Shown here one piece after another: positions 54,056 to 64,000 of a stretch of 64,000 nucleotides of DNA; within the stretch, counting starts at the first letter, position 1, and the number at the start of each line of letters is the position of its first letter. Under the pieces are notes generated by a model that ran no database searches, had not been told where the DNA came from, and worked only from the letters and a program-made list of their open reading frames with translations. Source of the stretch: Xanthomonas campestris pv. badrii (GTDB lineage Bacteria; Pseudomonadota; Gammaproteobacteria; Xanthomonadales; Xanthomonadaceae); the NCBI RefSeq assembly GCF_012848175.1, contig NZ_CP051651.1:2046001-2110000 (forward strand), written 5' to 3'. A program made the translations under genes and the position numbers.

Positions 54056-55297
54056 TCATTCATACCGCAGCGCCTCCGCCGGTTGGGTCCGCGAGGCACG
54101 CCACGCTGGGTACAGGGTCGCCAGGAAACTCATGACCAACGCGACCACGGTGATGATCACCACGTCCTGCGTCTGCATGTCGGTCGGCAGGCCGGTGATG
54201 TAATAGACATCTTCCGGCAGCAGTTTCACGCTGAAAACCGCTTCGATCACGCCCAGGATGCGCTCGAGATTGAGCGTCAGCACGATGCCGCCGATCACCC
54301 CCATGATGGTGCCCATGAAGCCGATCAGCGAACCCTGCACCATGAACACCTGCATCACTCCGCCGGGCGACAGGCCCAGCGTACGCAGGATGGCGATATC
54401 GGCCTGCTTGTCGGTCACCAGCATCACCTGCGAGGACACCAGGTTGAACGCGCCCATCGCCACGATCAGCGACAGCAGGATGCCCATCACGGTCTTTTCC
54501 ATCTTCAGCGAGTGATAGAGGTTGGCGTTTTCCTGGGTCCAGTCGCTGACGCGATACGGGCCGTGCAACTTGAGCGCAAGGTCGCGCGCCACGTTCCAGG
54601 CCTGGTCCATGTCGTGCAGGCGCAGCCGCACGCCGGTCACGCCGTCCATGCGCAGCACGCGCCCCAGATCCTGCATGTTGACCACCGCCAGGCCGCGGTC
54701 GATCTCGTTGTAGCCAGCCTCGAAGATGCCGCTGACGGTGAAGCGCTTGAGCCGCGGCATTGCGCCCAACGGCGTGGCCTGGGTATCGCTGAGCAGCACG
54801 ACGATACCGTCGCCCACGTCCACGCCCAGCCACAGCGCCAGTTCCTTGCCGATGATGATGTTGTAGGAGCCGGGCGTCAGGCTGTCGACCGACCCTTGCT
54901 GCATCTTCTTGGCCAGCACCGACACCTTGGCCTCTTCGAAAGGAATCACGCCGCGCACGATGGCCGGTTGCTTGCGCGGGCCCTGCAGCAGTGACTCGGT
55001 CTCGATGTACGGCGCGGCGCCGGCCACACGCGGGTCGGCCATGGCGACCTCGACCGCGTGCTGCCAGTCGCGCATCGGCGCACCTTCGGCACTGACCGTG
55101 GCATGTGCGGCCATCTGCAGCAGACGGTCGCGGATTTCCTTCTGGAAGCCGCTCATCACCGCCAGCGTGGTGATCAGCACGGTCACGCCCAGGGCGATGC
55201 CCAGGATCGACGCCATCGAGATGAAGGAGATGAAGCCATTGCGCCGCTTGGCACGCAGGTAGCGCAAGCCGATGGCAACCGGGATAGGTTTGAACAT
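54056..55297 (-). CDS. lolC: Lipoprotein-releasing system transmembrane protein LolC/LolE
   Basis: The protein has 413 residues from ATG 55297. Four membrane helices are arranged as one plus three around a large periplasmic domain, and the start ([19 protein letters not shown]) is the LolC/E signature. Only one such subunit gene is present, so it probably works as a homodimer with LolD (LolF type). It is followed by lolD. Confidence 0.93.
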   Translation of the reverse strand: MFKPIPVAIGLRYLRAKRRNGFISFISMASILGIALGVTVLITTLAVMSGFQKEIRDRLLQMAAHATVSAEGAPMRDWQHAVEVAMADPRVAGAAPYIETESLLQGPRKQPAIVRGVIPFEEAKVSVLAKKMQQGSVDSLTPGSYNIIIGKELALWLGVDVGDGIVVLLSDTQATPLGAMPRLKRFTVSGIFEAGYNEIDRGLAVVNMQDLGRVLRMDGVTGVRLRLHDMDQAWNVARDLALKLHGPYRVSDWTQENANLYHSLKMEKTVMGILLSLIVAMGAFNLVSSQVMLVTDKQADIAILRTLGLSPGGVMQVFMVQGSLIGFMGTIMGVIGGIVLTLNLERILGVIEAVFSVKLLPEDVYYITGLPTDMQTQDVVIITVVALVMSFLATLYPAWRASRTQPAEALRYE

Positions 55298-55320
55298 GCG
55301 GTTCAACCGGGAAAGGGACG

Positions 55321-56083
<763 letters not shown>

Positions 56084-56866
56084 TCAGGCGCGACGCGCCA
56101 TCATCAGCTTCTTGATCTCGGCGATGGCCAATGCCGGATTCAATCCCTTCGGGCAGGTGCGCGCGCAGTTCATGATGGTGTGGCAGCGATACAGCTTGAA
56201 CGGGTCTTCCAGGTCGTCCAGGCGCGCACCGGTGTCTTCATCACGCGAGTCGATGATCCAGCGGTAGGCCTGCAACAGGATTGCCGGGCCCAGGTAACGC
56301 TCGCCGTTCCACCAGTAGCTCGGGCAGCTGGTCGAGCAGCAGGCGCACAGGATGCACTCGTACAGGCCATCGAGCTTCTTGCGGTCCTCGGGCGACTGCA
56401 GGCGCTCACGGTCCGGCGGCGGCGGGGTCTGGGTGCGGATCCACGGCTTGATCGAGGCATACTGCGCATAGAAGTGCGTCAGGTCCGGTACCAGGTCCTT
56501 GATCACATCCATGTGCGGCAGCGGATAGATCGGCACCTCGGCCTTGCCGCAGGCCGCAATGGCCTTGGTGCAGGCCAGCGTGTTGGTGCCGTCGATGTTC
56601 ATCGCGCACGAGCCGCAGATGCCTTCGCGGCAGGAGCGGCGGAAGGTCAGGGTCGGGTCGATCTCGTTCTTGATCTTGATCAGCGCGTCCAACACCATCG
56701 GGCCGCACTTGTCCAGATCGATCTCGTAGCTGTCGGTACGCGGATTGGCGTCGCCATCCGGATCCCAACGGTAGATCTTGAAGGTGCGCGTGTTCTTGGC
56801 GCCTTGAGCAGGGTAATGCTTGCCCTTGCCGATCTTGGAATTCTTGGGGAGGGTGAACTCTGCCAT
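56084..56866 (-). CDS. sdhB: Succinate dehydrogenase iron-sulfur subunit
   Basis: This 260-residue protein has a plant-type ferredoxin domain (C-R-E-G-I-C-G-S-C, 2Fe-2S) and two C-terminal clusters ([11 protein letters not shown] and C-A-R-T-C-P). The electron path runs from SdhA to SdhCD. ATG 56866 gives standard length. The sdhA-sdhB gap is 229 bases, longer than usual, with no gene in it. Confidence 0.97.
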   Translation of the reverse strand: MAEFTLPKNSKIGKGKHYPAQGAKNTRTFKIYRWDPDGDANPRTDSYEIDLDKCGPMVLDALIKIKNEIDPTLTFRRSCREGICGSCAMNIDGTNTLACTKAIAACGKAEVPIYPLPHMDVIKDLVPDLTHFYAQYASIKPWIRTQTPPPPDRERLQSPEDRKKLDGLYECILCACCSTSCPSYWWNGERYLGPAILLQAYRWIIDSRDEDTGARLDDLEDPFKLYRCHTIMNCARTCPKGLNPALAIAEIKKLMMARRA

Positions 56867-57095
56867 AGCTGCTCTCGTTGGCTCAGGCGACGCGCGGTGC
56901 GAGCGAAAACCGCACCGTGCGCATGAAATTGGAAACGATGGATGCCACCACCGATACGGTGGCGCAGCCGCCGACATGCTGCCGGCGCCGCGCCTGCGTC
57001 AGCCCTGCTCCGCACCGTGCGACCGCAACGTCCGGACGCGCCAGGCGCTGGATCGTTTGGGTGATTGGGGCGGTATCAGGCATCGGCATCGACGA

Positions 57096-58886
57096 TCAGT
57101 ACACGCGCGGCTTGGGCGGAACCACATCCACGTCCTTGCTCAGCGTGTACATGTGGACCGGGCGATAGTCGAAATCGCACTTGCCCTTGTCGTCCACGGT
57201 GACCAGCGTGTGCTTCTGCCAGTTGACGTCGTCGCGCTCGGGGAAGTCCTCGTGCGCATGCGCGCCGCGGCTTTCCTTGCGCTGCTCGGCCGAGTTGATC
57301 GTCGCCACTGCGTTGAGCAGCAGGTTGTTCAACTCGTAGGTTTCGATCAGGTCCGAATTCCACACCAGCGAACGGTCCGATACCTTGACGTCTTCGAAGG
57401 TGGCGAAGATCTGCGCCATCTTGTCCACGCCTTCCTTCAGCGTCTTGCTGGTACGGAACACCGCAGCGTCCGACTGCATGGTGCGCTGCATGTTGTCGCG
57501 GATCACCGACGTCGGCGTGGAGCCGTTGGCATGGCGCAACTTGTCCAGCAGGCCCAGTGCCTTGTCGCAGGCATCGGACGGCAGCGGCTTGTGCGGCTGG
57601 TTGGTCTTGATGGTTTCCGCGCAACGGTTGGCCACCGCGCGACCGAACACCACCAGGTCCAGCAGCGAATTGGAGCCCAGGCGGTTGGCACCATGCACCG
57701 ACACGCAGGCCGCTTCGCCGATGGCGTACAGGCCGGGCACCACCGCATCCGGGTTGTCGCCCTGCTTGCGCACCACTTCGCCGTGGTAGTTGGTAGGAAT
57801 GCCACCCATGTTGTAGTGCACGGTCGGCAGCACCGGAATCGGCTGCTTGGCCACGTCCACGCCGGCGAAGATGTGCGCGCTCTCGGCGATGCCGGGCAGC
57901 TTGTCGTTGATCACTTCCGGGCCGAGGTGGGTCAGGTCGAGCAGGATGTGGTCCTTGTGCTCGCCGACGCCGCGGCCTTCGCGGATCTCGATGGTCATCG
58001 AACGCGACACCACGTCGCGCGAAGCCAGGTCCTTGTAGTGCGGTGCATAGCGCTCCATGAAGCGCTCGCCGTTGCTATTGCGCAGGATGCCGCCTTCGCC
58101 ACGCACGCCTTCGGTGATCAGGCAGCCCGCACCGTAGATGCCGGTGGGATGGAACTGCACGAACTCCATGTCCTGCATCGGCAGGCCGGCACGCATGACC
58201 AGACCGCCGCCGTCGCCGGTGCAGGTATGCGCGGAGGTGGCGCTGAAGTAGGCGCGGCCGTAACCGCCGGTGGCCAGCACCACGCCGTGGGCGCGGAACA
58301 GGTGCAGCGAGCCTTCGGCCATGTCCAGCGCAAGCACGCCGCGGCAGACACCCTCTTCGTCGAAGATCAGGTCGAGCGCGAAATACTCGATCATGAAACG
58401 CGCGTTGTGCGCCAGCGACTGCTGGTACAGCGTATGCAGCATGGCGTGGCCGGTACGGTCGGCCGCGGCGCAGGTGCGCTGCGCCGACGGGCCCTCGCCG
58501 TACTTGGTGGTCATGCCGCCGAACGGGCGCTGGTAGATCTTGCCCTCTTCGGTGCGCGAGAACGGCACGCCGTAGTGTTCGAGTTCGATGATGGCCGGGA
58601 TCGCTTCGCGGCACATGTACTCGATGGCGTCCTGGTCGCCCAACCAGTCCGACCCCTTGATGGTGTCGTAGAAGTGGTAGCGCCAGTCGTCCTCGCCCAT
58701 ATTGCCGAGCGCGGCGGAGATACCGCCCTGGGCGGCCACGGTGTGCGAACGGGTCGGGAAGACCTTGGTCAGGCAGACCGTCTGCAGGCCTTTCTGGGCC
58801 AGGCCGAAGGTCGCGCGCAGGCCGGCACCGCCGGCTCCCACCACGACCATGTCGTACTTGTGTTCAGTGATCTTGTAAGCGGACAT
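57096..58886 (-). CDS. sdhA: Succinate dehydrogenase flavoprotein subunit
   Basis: This 596-residue protein has [11 protein letters not shown] (FAD motif), [10 protein letters not shown] with the His that carries covalent FAD, and the active-site segment with H-P-T-G and R-G-E-G-G. It oxidises succinate to fumarate. It lies between sdhD and sdhB. Confidence 0.98.
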   Translation of the reverse strand: MSAYKITEHKYDMVVVGAGGAGLRATFGLAQKGLQTVCLTKVFPTRSHTVAAQGGISAALGNMGEDDWRYHFYDTIKGSDWLGDQDAIEYMCREAIPAIIELEHYGVPFSRTEEGKIYQRPFGGMTTKYGEGPSAQRTCAAADRTGHAMLHTLYQQSLAHNARFMIEYFALDLIFDEEGVCRGVLALDMAEGSLHLFRAHGVVLATGGYGRAYFSATSAHTCTGDGGGLVMRAGLPMQDMEFVQFHPTGIYGAGCLITEGVRGEGGILRNSNGERFMERYAPHYKDLASRDVVSRSMTIEIREGRGVGEHKDHILLDLTHLGPEVINDKLPGIAESAHIFAGVDVAKQPIPVLPTVHYNMGGIPTNYHGEVVRKQGDNPDAVVPGLYAIGEAACVSVHGANRLGSNSLLDLVVFGRAVANRCAETIKTNQPHKPLPSDACDKALGLLDKLRHANGSTPTSVIRDNMQRTMQSDAAVFRTSKTLKEGVDKMAQIFATFEDVKVSDRSLVWNSDLIETYELNNLLLNAVATINSAEQRKESRGAHAHEDFPERDDVNWQKHTLVTVDDKGKCDFDYRPVHMYTLSKDVDVVPPKPRVY

Positions 58887-58916
58887 CGAATTATGGATTC
58901 CTGTTGTGTCGCTGGC

Positions 58917-59303
58917 TCAGGCGATGCCCAGCGCGATACGCGCCACGGCAAACACACTGACGATGGCCCCGAGCACGGCAACGAAGCGCACGAGGGTCTG
59001 CGCCGCGAGGGCAAGCAGCGAGTTGTGCACGTAATCTTCCAGCACGACCTGCATACCAAGCTGGGCATGCCAGAACGAGGCGATCAGGAAACCGACCAGC
59101 AGAATCGCATTCCAGGGCTTGGCGACCGCAGCGCTGGCGGCAGCATGATCGGCGCCGATCAGACTGAGCACGAAGATCAGAAACCAGATCGACAGCGGCA
59201 CCAGCGCGGTTGCGGTCAGGCGCTGAATCACGAAGTGCTCGGTGCCGGTCTTGGCTGCGCCCAGCCCACGCACGTTCTTCAACGGAGTACGGTAGCGGTT
59301 CAT
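58917..59303 (-). CDS. sdhD: Succinate dehydrogenase membrane anchor subunit SdhD
   Basis: This 128-residue protein has three membrane helices. S-F-W-H-A-Q-L-G-M-Q-V-V-L-E-D-Y holds the haem-ligand His and the quinone-site Tyr. The start overlaps the sdhC stop by 4 bases. Confidence 0.95.
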   Translation of the reverse strand: MNRYRTPLKNVRGLGAAKTGTEHFVIQRLTATALVPLSIWFLIFVLSLIGADHAAASAAVAKPWNAILLVGFLIASFWHAQLGMQVVLEDYVHNSLLALAAQTLVRFVAVLGAIVSVFAVARIALGIA

Positions 59304-59695
59304 ACGGCACCTCCAGCCAGCAGCACATAGGCCCAGATGGCAGCAGTCAGCAGCAGACTCAGGATCACCGAAAGCCAGCCCAGGGTGACGAATGCGCGTA
59401 CCGCGAAGGCTTGGCCGAAGTCCTGCAGGATGTGGCGCAGGCCGCCGAACAGGTGGAATGCGAAGCACCATGTCCAGGCGAACAGAAGGACCTGGCCGTA
59501 CCAGGCACCAGCATGCTCCCGGAAGCAGTTCCAGTGATCGGGGCCAAGCATCAATGTCAGCAAGGCGGCGGCAATCGCCAGAGCGCCGATGGACAGAACA
59601 ATGCCGGTGGCTCGATTCAGGATCGAGGTCGCCATCTGTATCTGCCAGCGGTACACCTGGAGATGCGGGGAAAGGGGACGTTCGCGGATCGCCAT
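59300..59695 (-). CDS. sdhC: Succinate dehydrogenase cytochrome b556 subunit
   Basis: This 131-residue protein has R-P-L-S-P-H-L-Q-V-Y, S-I-L-N-R-A-T-G (quinone-site Ser/Arg) and F-H-L-F-G-G-L-R-H haem-binding region, all SdhC signatures, with three helices. It follows a small DUF1674 gene by 57 bases. Confidence 0.96.
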   Translation of the reverse strand: MAIRERPLSPHLQVYRWQIQMATSILNRATGIVLSIGALAIAAALLTLMLGPDHWNCFREHAGAWYGQVLLFAWTWCFAFHLFGGLRHILQDFGQAFAVRAFVTLGWLSVILSLLLTAAIWAYVLLAGGAV

Positions 59696-59751
59696 TCGCT
59701 GGGCTCGTTTTCTCGGCTGGGCGGCACTAGGCCGCTGTGGCTAAAAGCTGC

Positions 59752-59922
59752 TCAAAAATCGATGCAGCGTCCATTTTTCTCCCAGTCGCCATAGCGCGTT
59801 GGCTCGGGGCCGTCGCGCCCACCGATCTCTTTGGGCAGTGGCTGCTTCTCGGGAATGTGCTCCTGAGAGGAAGGCTGCGTCTCGGAATCCTGCGATGGCG
59901 TGGGGGTTGGATGGCCTATCAT
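59752..59922 (-). CDS. DUF1674 / SDHAF4-like small protein
   Basis: This 56-residue protein starts at ATG 59922 with a disordered N-terminal half and the family core K-E-I-G-G-R-D-G-P-E-P-T-R-Y-G-D-W-E-K-N-G-R-C-I-D-F at its C terminus. Eukaryotic SDHAF4 binds SdhA-FAD and protects it before assembly. The position directly upstream of sdhC supports the same role here. Longer in-frame upstream sequence (to 60318) is the shadow of ygfZ. Confidence 0.9.
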   Translation of the reverse strand: MIGHPTPTPSQDSETQPSSQEHIPEKQPLPKEIGGRDGPEPTRYGDWEKNGRCIDF

Positions 59923-59961
59923 AGTGGTCTCACAACATTGCGATTTTAGTCCTCCCCTTCC

Positions 59962-60834
59962 GTGGCTGACAACCTGAATCTTATTCCGCAGGGTTTTGGC
60001 TCCCTGCACGACATGCAATACGTCCGTTTGATCGGGACGGATGCAGTGGCGTTCGCGCATGCGCAATTTGCCAACGACGTACAGGCGCTGGCGATCGGGC
60101 AGTGGCAATGGAATGCGTGGTTGACGGCGAAGGGGCGCGTGATCGCCATCTTCGCACTCCTGCGTGAGGACGACACGCACCTGCTGATGCTGCTGCCCGA
60201 TGGCAACGCGGCCGAGATCACTGCGCAGCTGGGGCGTTTCGTGTTCCGGCGCAAGCTGAAGATCGAAGTTGCCACGCCCGCAGCCTACGCCGGCTTCCAG
60301 GCGCCACGGCAGGCGCAAGGCGCGCAGGCGGCCATCACCGCGCAGCAGATCGAACTGGATCTCGGCAGCAGCGCCCTGCCCCGCACGCTGGTGTTGCTGA
60401 CCGGCGATGCATTGGCTGCGCCTATCGATTTACCCGGCATCGACGCCCAATGGCGACGCGCCGATCTGCAATTGGGCCTGGTGCGCCTGCCGGAGGCACA
60501 GCGCGAGCAGTGGACTCCGCAGCAACTGGCGCTCGACCGCCTGCAGGCCTTCAGCGTCAAGAAGGGCTGCTACCCAGGCCAGGAAATCGTGGCGCGCACG
60601 CATTTCCTCGGCAAGGCCAAGCGCGCAGTGCAACTGCTCGACACCGACACCGCCGTCGCGCCGGGCGATGCGATCAGCCTGGACGGCGCCGAGGTGGGCA
60701 CCGTGGTCAGTGCAGCCGGCACCTTGGCCCTGGCCGTGCTGCCGCTGGAACTGGCGGTCGGCGACGGCATGGCACTGAAGGCTGGGGACGCCCCCGCCCG
60801 ATTGCTGCAGATGACGCCCGGCCTGACCCGCTGA
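59962..60834 (+). CDS. ygfZ: Folate-binding Fe/S repair protein YgfZ
   Basis: This 290-residue protein has the family motif K-K-G-C-Y-P-G-Q-E-I-V-A-R in a GcvT-like fold. It supports Fe-S cluster enzymes with tetrahydrofolate. The start is GTG 59962, with no good ribosome binding site. It is divergent from the DUF1674-sdh operon, whose product needs Fe-S clusters. Confidence 0.93.
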   Translation: MADNLNLIPQGFGSLHDMQYVRLIGTDAVAFAHAQFANDVQALAIGQWQWNAWLTAKGRVIAIFALLREDDTHLLMLLPDGNAAEITAQLGRFVFRRKLKIEVATPAAYAGFQAPRQAQGAQAAITAQQIELDLGSSALPRTLVLLTGDALAAPIDLPGIDAQWRRADLQLGLVRLPEAQREQWTPQQLALDRLQAFSVKKGCYPGQEIVARTHFLGKAKRAVQLLDTDTAVAPGDAISLDGAEVGTVVSAAGTLALAVLPLELAVGDGMALKAGDAPARLLQMTPGLTR

Positions 60835-60999
60835 GCCGAGTCGCTGTCACACCTGCTGAGCCCGGACCGCGGTTCTCTGACGGCGACAATGGCAACCGCC
60901 CCGGCCGTGCCTGGGTGGCGCAGCCGTCGCTGCCCGCGATGGTGCGAACCGGCCTCGTTCTGCCGCCGGCGCTGAGATGCCGGCAGCGTGAGGCCATTC

Positions 61000-62094
61000 T
61001 CAGGCAGTCGCGTTCGTCAGCCGCTCGCCAGTGGCTGGATCGAAGAAATGCAGCGCATCGCTGCGCAGCGCCAGGCGCAACGGCTCACCGACCGCCGGCA
61101 AGGCCTGCGGCGCGACGCGGATCACCAGCGGCTGCCCACCGCGATTCAGGTTGAGGAAGATCTCGTTGCCCACCGGCTCGACGACCTCGACGCGCGCCTC
61201 GAAACCCAGCACCGGATCGCTGGACGGCTGCAGATGCTCCGGGCGCACGCCGACGATCACGTCCTGGCCGAACCAGCGGCGATCCACCTGCGCAGCACCC
61301 AGCGGTACGCGCCAGCCATCGGCCATCACCAGATGCAGGCCGTCCTGATCATCCAGCCGGCCCTGCAGCACGTTCATTGCCGGGCTGCCCAGGAAACCGG
61401 CCACGAACAGGTTGGCCGGGCGGTCGTAAAGCGCCATCGGACTGTCGATCTGCTGGATCACGCCATCCTTGAGCACCACGATGCGCTGGCCCAGCGTCAT
61501 CGCTTCGACCTGATCGTGGGTGACGTAGATCATCGTGGTGCCAAGCTTGCGATGCAGCTGCGCGATCTCGGTGCGCACGCTGTGGCGCAGCTTGGCGTCC
61601 AGGTTCGACAACGGCTCGTCGAGCAGGAACACCGACGATTCGCGCACCATCGCCCGCCCCAGCGCCACGCGCTGGCGCTGGCCGCCGGACATCGCCTTGG
61701 GCAGCTTGTCCAGCATCGGGGTCAGCCCGAGCAGCTCGGCAGCAGTGTCGACCCGCTCGGCGATCACCTGCTTGGGATGGCCACGCAGCTTGAGCCCGAA
61801 GGCCAGGTTCTCGGCCACGGTCATGTGCGGATACAGCGCATAGCTCTGGAACACCATGGCGATGTCGCGGTCCTTGGGCGCCACGTCGTTGACCACGCGC
61901 TCGCCGATCTTCAACGTGCCCGCACTGATGTCCTCGAGCCCGGCAATCATGCGCAGCAAGGTCGACTTGCCGCAGCCCGATGGCCCCACCAGCACCATCA
62001 ACTCGCCATCGGCGACCTCGAAGCTCGCACCCTGCACTGCCACCTGGCCGTTTTCATAGACCTTGCGGACACCTTCCAACTGCACTTTCGCCAT
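61000..62094 (-). CDS. ugpC: Sugar/glycerol-3-phosphate ABC transporter ATPase (UgpC/MalK type)
   Basis: This 364-residue ATPase has Walker A G-P-S-G-C-G-K-S-T, signature M-S-G-G-Q-R-Q-R, Walker B V-F-L-L-D-E-P-L-S-N-L-D and a C-terminal OB-type regulatory domain (V-G-V-R-P-E-H-L). It belongs to the CUT1 MalK/UgpC/MsmK family. No permease or binding protein is adjacent, so it may serve several transporters. LacI-type palindromes lie upstream. Confidence 0.88.
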   Translation of the reverse strand: MAKVQLEGVRKVYENGQVAVQGASFEVADGELMVLVGPSGCGKSTLLRMIAGLEDISAGTLKIGERVVNDVAPKDRDIAMVFQSYALYPHMTVAENLAFGLKLRGHPKQVIAERVDTAAELLGLTPMLDKLPKAMSGGQRQRVALGRAMVRESSVFLLDEPLSNLDAKLRHSVRTEIAQLHRKLGTTMIYVTHDQVEAMTLGQRIVVLKDGVIQQIDSPMALYDRPANLFVAGFLGSPAMNVLQGRLDDQDGLHLVMADGWRVPLGAAQVDRRWFGQDVIVGVRPEHLQPSSDPVLGFEARVEVVEPVGNEIFLNLNRGGQPLVIRVAPQALPAVGEPLRLALRSDALHFFDPATGERLTNATA

Positions 62095-62248
62095 CGTTCG
62101 GCCTCAACTGTGTATGCGCCCTGCCTTCGGCCCTCCCGATGGCAATGACGACCGACCCATCTGCACGGAATGTTCCTGCAAACGAATGCATTGGTTTATT
62201 CTGACATGTAATCGTTTTCACATGGCAACATCGATCTCGGGAGGAATC
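62095..62248. promoter_or_regulatory. Divergent regulatory region with LacI-type operator-like sites
   Basis: Two 14-base near-palindromes with central CG lie at 62177-62190 (TGCAAACGAATGCA) and 62207-62220 (TGTAATCGTTTTCA). Both resemble the LacI/GalR-family operator pattern TGNAANCGNTTNCA. They are placed between the ABC ATPase and zwf starts, fitting control of sugar genes. Confidence 0.5.
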
Positions 62249-62482
62249 ATGCCGCAACCGACCCACGCTGCTGTTTCACGCGGCGTCAGCTGCCATGCGG
62301 AGCCGGTCATTCCGCCACGCGGGGGCAGCTATACCGCCGATGCGCTAACCGCTGACCGCCAGTTGCTGCAACAATCGGGGATTGGGCGTCAGCGTCCATC
62401 CCCCGCTGCGCGCACGCAAGTGCGGTGCAGGAACAGACGTACCGACCGCCGGCACCCCGGCGCCTTTCCGCCAAGCCGCTGA
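62249..62482 (+). CDS. Possible small leader ORF upstream of zwf
   Basis: A 77-codon frame starts at an ATG with a strong GGGAGGA ribosome binding site (62239-62245) and stops 5 bases before the zwf start. The sequence has no recognised family and a basic C terminus. It may be a leader peptide, a coupling ORF or chance. Confidence 0.35.
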   Translation: MPQPTHAAVSRGVSCHAEPVIPPRGGSYTADALTADRQLLQQSGIGRQRPSPAARTQVRCRNRRTDRRHPGAFPPSR

Positions 62483-62487
62483 TAACG

Positions 62488-63945
62488 ATGTCCCCAGAAT
62501 CCGAAACGCGATCCATGCACAACACCCTGATCCTGTTCGGCGCCACCGGCGATCTTGCCCAGCGCTATCTGTTTCCTTCCCTGCTGCGACTGTTCATCGA
62601 TGGCCTGCTGCCGGAAGACTTCCGCGTGCGTGCGCTGGCGTTGTCGCCGCACGACACCGATGCGTTCCGCGAGGTGCTGCGCCCGCGCCTGACCGAAGCG
62701 CTGCCGATCGCCACACCCGAGCAGATCGCCGCGCTGCTGCAGCGGATCGACTACCGCTCGGTGGACCTGCGCAATGCCGAGTCGGTGGCCGATGCGGTCC
62801 GTGAGCTGGCAAGCCGCCGCATCGTCAGCTACCTGGCGATTCCGCCGGGCCTGTACATCAGCACCTGCCAGGGCCTGGCCCTGGGGGGCGCTCTGGCCGC
62901 GCCGCACCGGCTGATGCTGGAAAAGCCGATCGGCCACGACTCGGACAGCGCCCGCGAGATCCTGCAGTCGATCGGCGCCTTGATCGACGAAGACCGCGTG
63001 TTCCGCCTGGACCACTACCTGGGCAAGGCGGCGGTGCAGAACCTGGTGGCGCTGCGCTTCGGCAACACCCTGCTGGAGGCGGTCTGGAACCGCACCTATA
63101 TCGAATCGGTGCAGATCCTGGTGGCCGAAAGCGAAGGCGTGGACGGGCGCGATGCCTACTACGCCCGCTCCGGTGCGCTGCGCGACATGGTGCAGAGCCA
63201 TATCCTGCAGCTGCTGTGCCTGGTGGCGATGGAGCCGCCGGCCTCGCTGGAAGCCGACCGCATCCGCGACGAGAAGGTCAAGGTACTGCGTGCACTGCGC
63301 CCGATGACCGCCGAGCATGCCGCACATGACAGCGTGCGCGGCCGCTACACCGCCGGCACCATCAATGGCCAGCCCGCGCAGGCCTACCACCCGCCGGAAG
63401 GCAGCGACGTGGAAACCTTCGTCGCGGTGACCGCGCATATCGACAACTGGCGCTGGGCCGGGGTGCCGTTCCATCTGTGCACCGGCAAGCGCCTGGCCGA
63501 GCGCTCCACCCGTATCGTGGTGACGCTCAAGCCGGTGACGCATTGGCTATTCGAGCGGCCCGACCGGCAGAATGCGGTGCCCAACCGCCTCACCTTCCAG
63601 CTGCAGCCGCAGGAAAACATCGAGCTGGGCCTGATGAGCAGCCTGGCTGGCCCGGAATGGGGCGCGATCGAACTGCAGCCGCTGGAACTGGAACTGTCGG
63701 TGCCCACCGGCCTGCACCGCCGCATCGCCTATGAGCGCCTGTTCGTGGATGCCTTCAACGGCAACCCGGCGCTGTTCGTGCGCGACGACGAGGTCAAGGC
63801 CGCCTGGGCCTGGATCGACAGCGTCAGCGATGCCTGGGCCGCGGCCCAACTTCCCCTGCAGCCCTACCCGGCCGGCAGCTGGGGCCCGGACATCGCTGCC
63901 CCATTCCTGCCTCCCGCCACCGACGCACAGGGAAACAACGCATGA
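62488..63945 (+). CDS. zwf: Glucose-6-phosphate 1-dehydrogenase
   Basis: This 485-residue enzyme has I-L-F-G-A-T-G-D-L-A-Q-R (NADP motif), R-L-D-H-Y-L-G-K (catalytic His region) and E-K-P-I-G-H-D. It opens the pentose-phosphate and Entner-Doudoroff routes. ATG 62488 or 62515 could be the start. It is coupled by an ATGA overlap to glk. Confidence 0.95.
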   Translation: MSPESETRSMHNTLILFGATGDLAQRYLFPSLLRLFIDGLLPEDFRVRALALSPHDTDAFREVLRPRLTEALPIATPEQIAALLQRIDYRSVDLRNAESVADAVRELASRRIVSYLAIPPGLYISTCQGLALGGALAAPHRLMLEKPIGHDSDSAREILQSIGALIDEDRVFRLDHYLGKAAVQNLVALRFGNTLLEAVWNRTYIESVQILVAESEGVDGRDAYYARSGALRDMVQSHILQLLCLVAMEPPASLEADRIRDEKVKVLRALRPMTAEHAAHDSVRGRYTAGTINGQPAQAYHPPEGSDVETFVAVTAHIDNWRWAGVPFHLCTGKRLAERSTRIVVTLKPVTHWLFERPDRQNAVPNRLTFQLQPQENIELGLMSSLAGPEWGAIELQPLELELSVPTGLHRRIAYERLFVDAFNGNPALFVRDDEVKAAWAWIDSVSDAWAAAQLPLQPYPAGSWGPDIAAPFLPPATDAQGNNA

Positions 63946-64000
63946 CCGCTCCTTCCAAGCCGGTGCTGGTTGCCGATATCGGCGGAACCAATGCGCGTTT
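63942..64000 (+). CDS. glk: Glucokinase, 5' end only
   Basis: The first 19 codons are present and the rest lies beyond the window. P-V-L-V-A-D-I-G-G-T-N-A-R is the ATP-binding phosphate-1 motif of bacterial glucokinases. It overlaps the zwf stop by 4 bases. Confidence 0.88.
   Translation, partial: MTAPSKPVLVADIGGTNAR

Noticed and set aside
56820..59330. 836-codon open frame on the + strand opposite sdhA and sdhB
   Set aside because: Antisense shadow; sdhA, sdhB and sdhD on the minus strand have full family motifs.
59923..60318. N-terminal extension of the DUF1674 gene
   Set aside because: The extra codons are antisense to ygfZ; the family needs only the last about 56 residues, which have their own ATG.

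Overview
The window is high-GC DNA that reads as a Xanthomonas (Xanthomonadaceae) chromosome segment. The evidence is the gene content and order (a long proline-rich TonB-like membrane protein downstream of nfuA, rluC divergent from rne, uvrC-pgsA-tRNA, exbBD-msbA-lpxK, zwf-glk) and a dif/XerCD site at 13783-13810. That site carries the TTCGCATAATGTATA core used by Xanthomonas filamentous phages for integration, so the window probably covers the replication terminus. Species was not determined.

Layout. (1) 1-2782: a tightly coupled + strand operon of an acyl-CoA-dehydrogenase-like protein (5' end outside the window), a PIG-L deacetylase, a NodS-like methyltransferase and a GT2 glycosyltransferase. 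(2) 3078-6839: a hydrolase fused to a GMC small-subunit-like domain, its GMC oxidoreductase, and an SDR dehydrogenase. (3) 7188-12663, minus strand: a frameshifted esterase remnant, then a four-gene operon encoding a ferritin/VioB-like protein with a Cys-rich C-terminal region, a DUF692/MNIO enzyme, its DUF2063 (HvfC/BufC-like) partner and a PSD-family decarboxylase. This is the strongest candidate for an undescribed system: an MNIO modification pathway whose substrate appears to be a Cys-rich region inside a 683-residue protein rather than a small peptide. (4) 13152-17398: a small membrane protein, the dif site touching the end of an SMI1/KNR4 gene, a divergent LysR/NmrA pair and a TraX-like membrane protein. 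(5) 17521-25418: TonB-like repetitive protein, nfuA, phhB, a small TonB-like lipoprotein, a ZIP transporter, a DUF3300 lipoprotein and rluC. (6) 25820-36769: rne, a DUF1963 protein, a GacA/UvrY-type regulator, trhO, a DUF6164 protein, an FKBP lipoprotein, a HI0933-type flavoprotein and a nucleotide-sugar dehydrogenase.

(7) 36910-51741 is an envelope and housekeeping block: tRNA-Leu(UAA) on +, then Gly-Cys-Gly tRNAs, pgsA, uvrC, a thioredoxin-fold/NHL protein, an LMW phosphatase and kdsB on minus. A Fur-box-preceded TonB-dependent receptor on + follows, then lpxK, msbA, exbD, exbB and comEC on minus. Much of this order, together with rluC/rne, matches the conserved pseudomonad rluC-rne-ptpA-kdsB-lpxK-exbD-exbB-comEC neighbourhood. 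(8) 52157-59922: a PRISE-type reductase, then lolD, lolC, ygfX, sdhE, sdhB, sdhA, sdhD, sdhC and a 56-residue DUF1674 (SDHAF4-like) gene, so the succinate dehydrogenase operon is bracketed by two flavinylation/assembly factors. (9) 59962-64000: ygfZ, a UgpC/MalK-type ABC ATPase, zwf and the start of glk, with LacI-type operator-like palindromes between the ATPase and zwf.

Coordinates come from hand reading. Family names come from motif recognition, not database searches.
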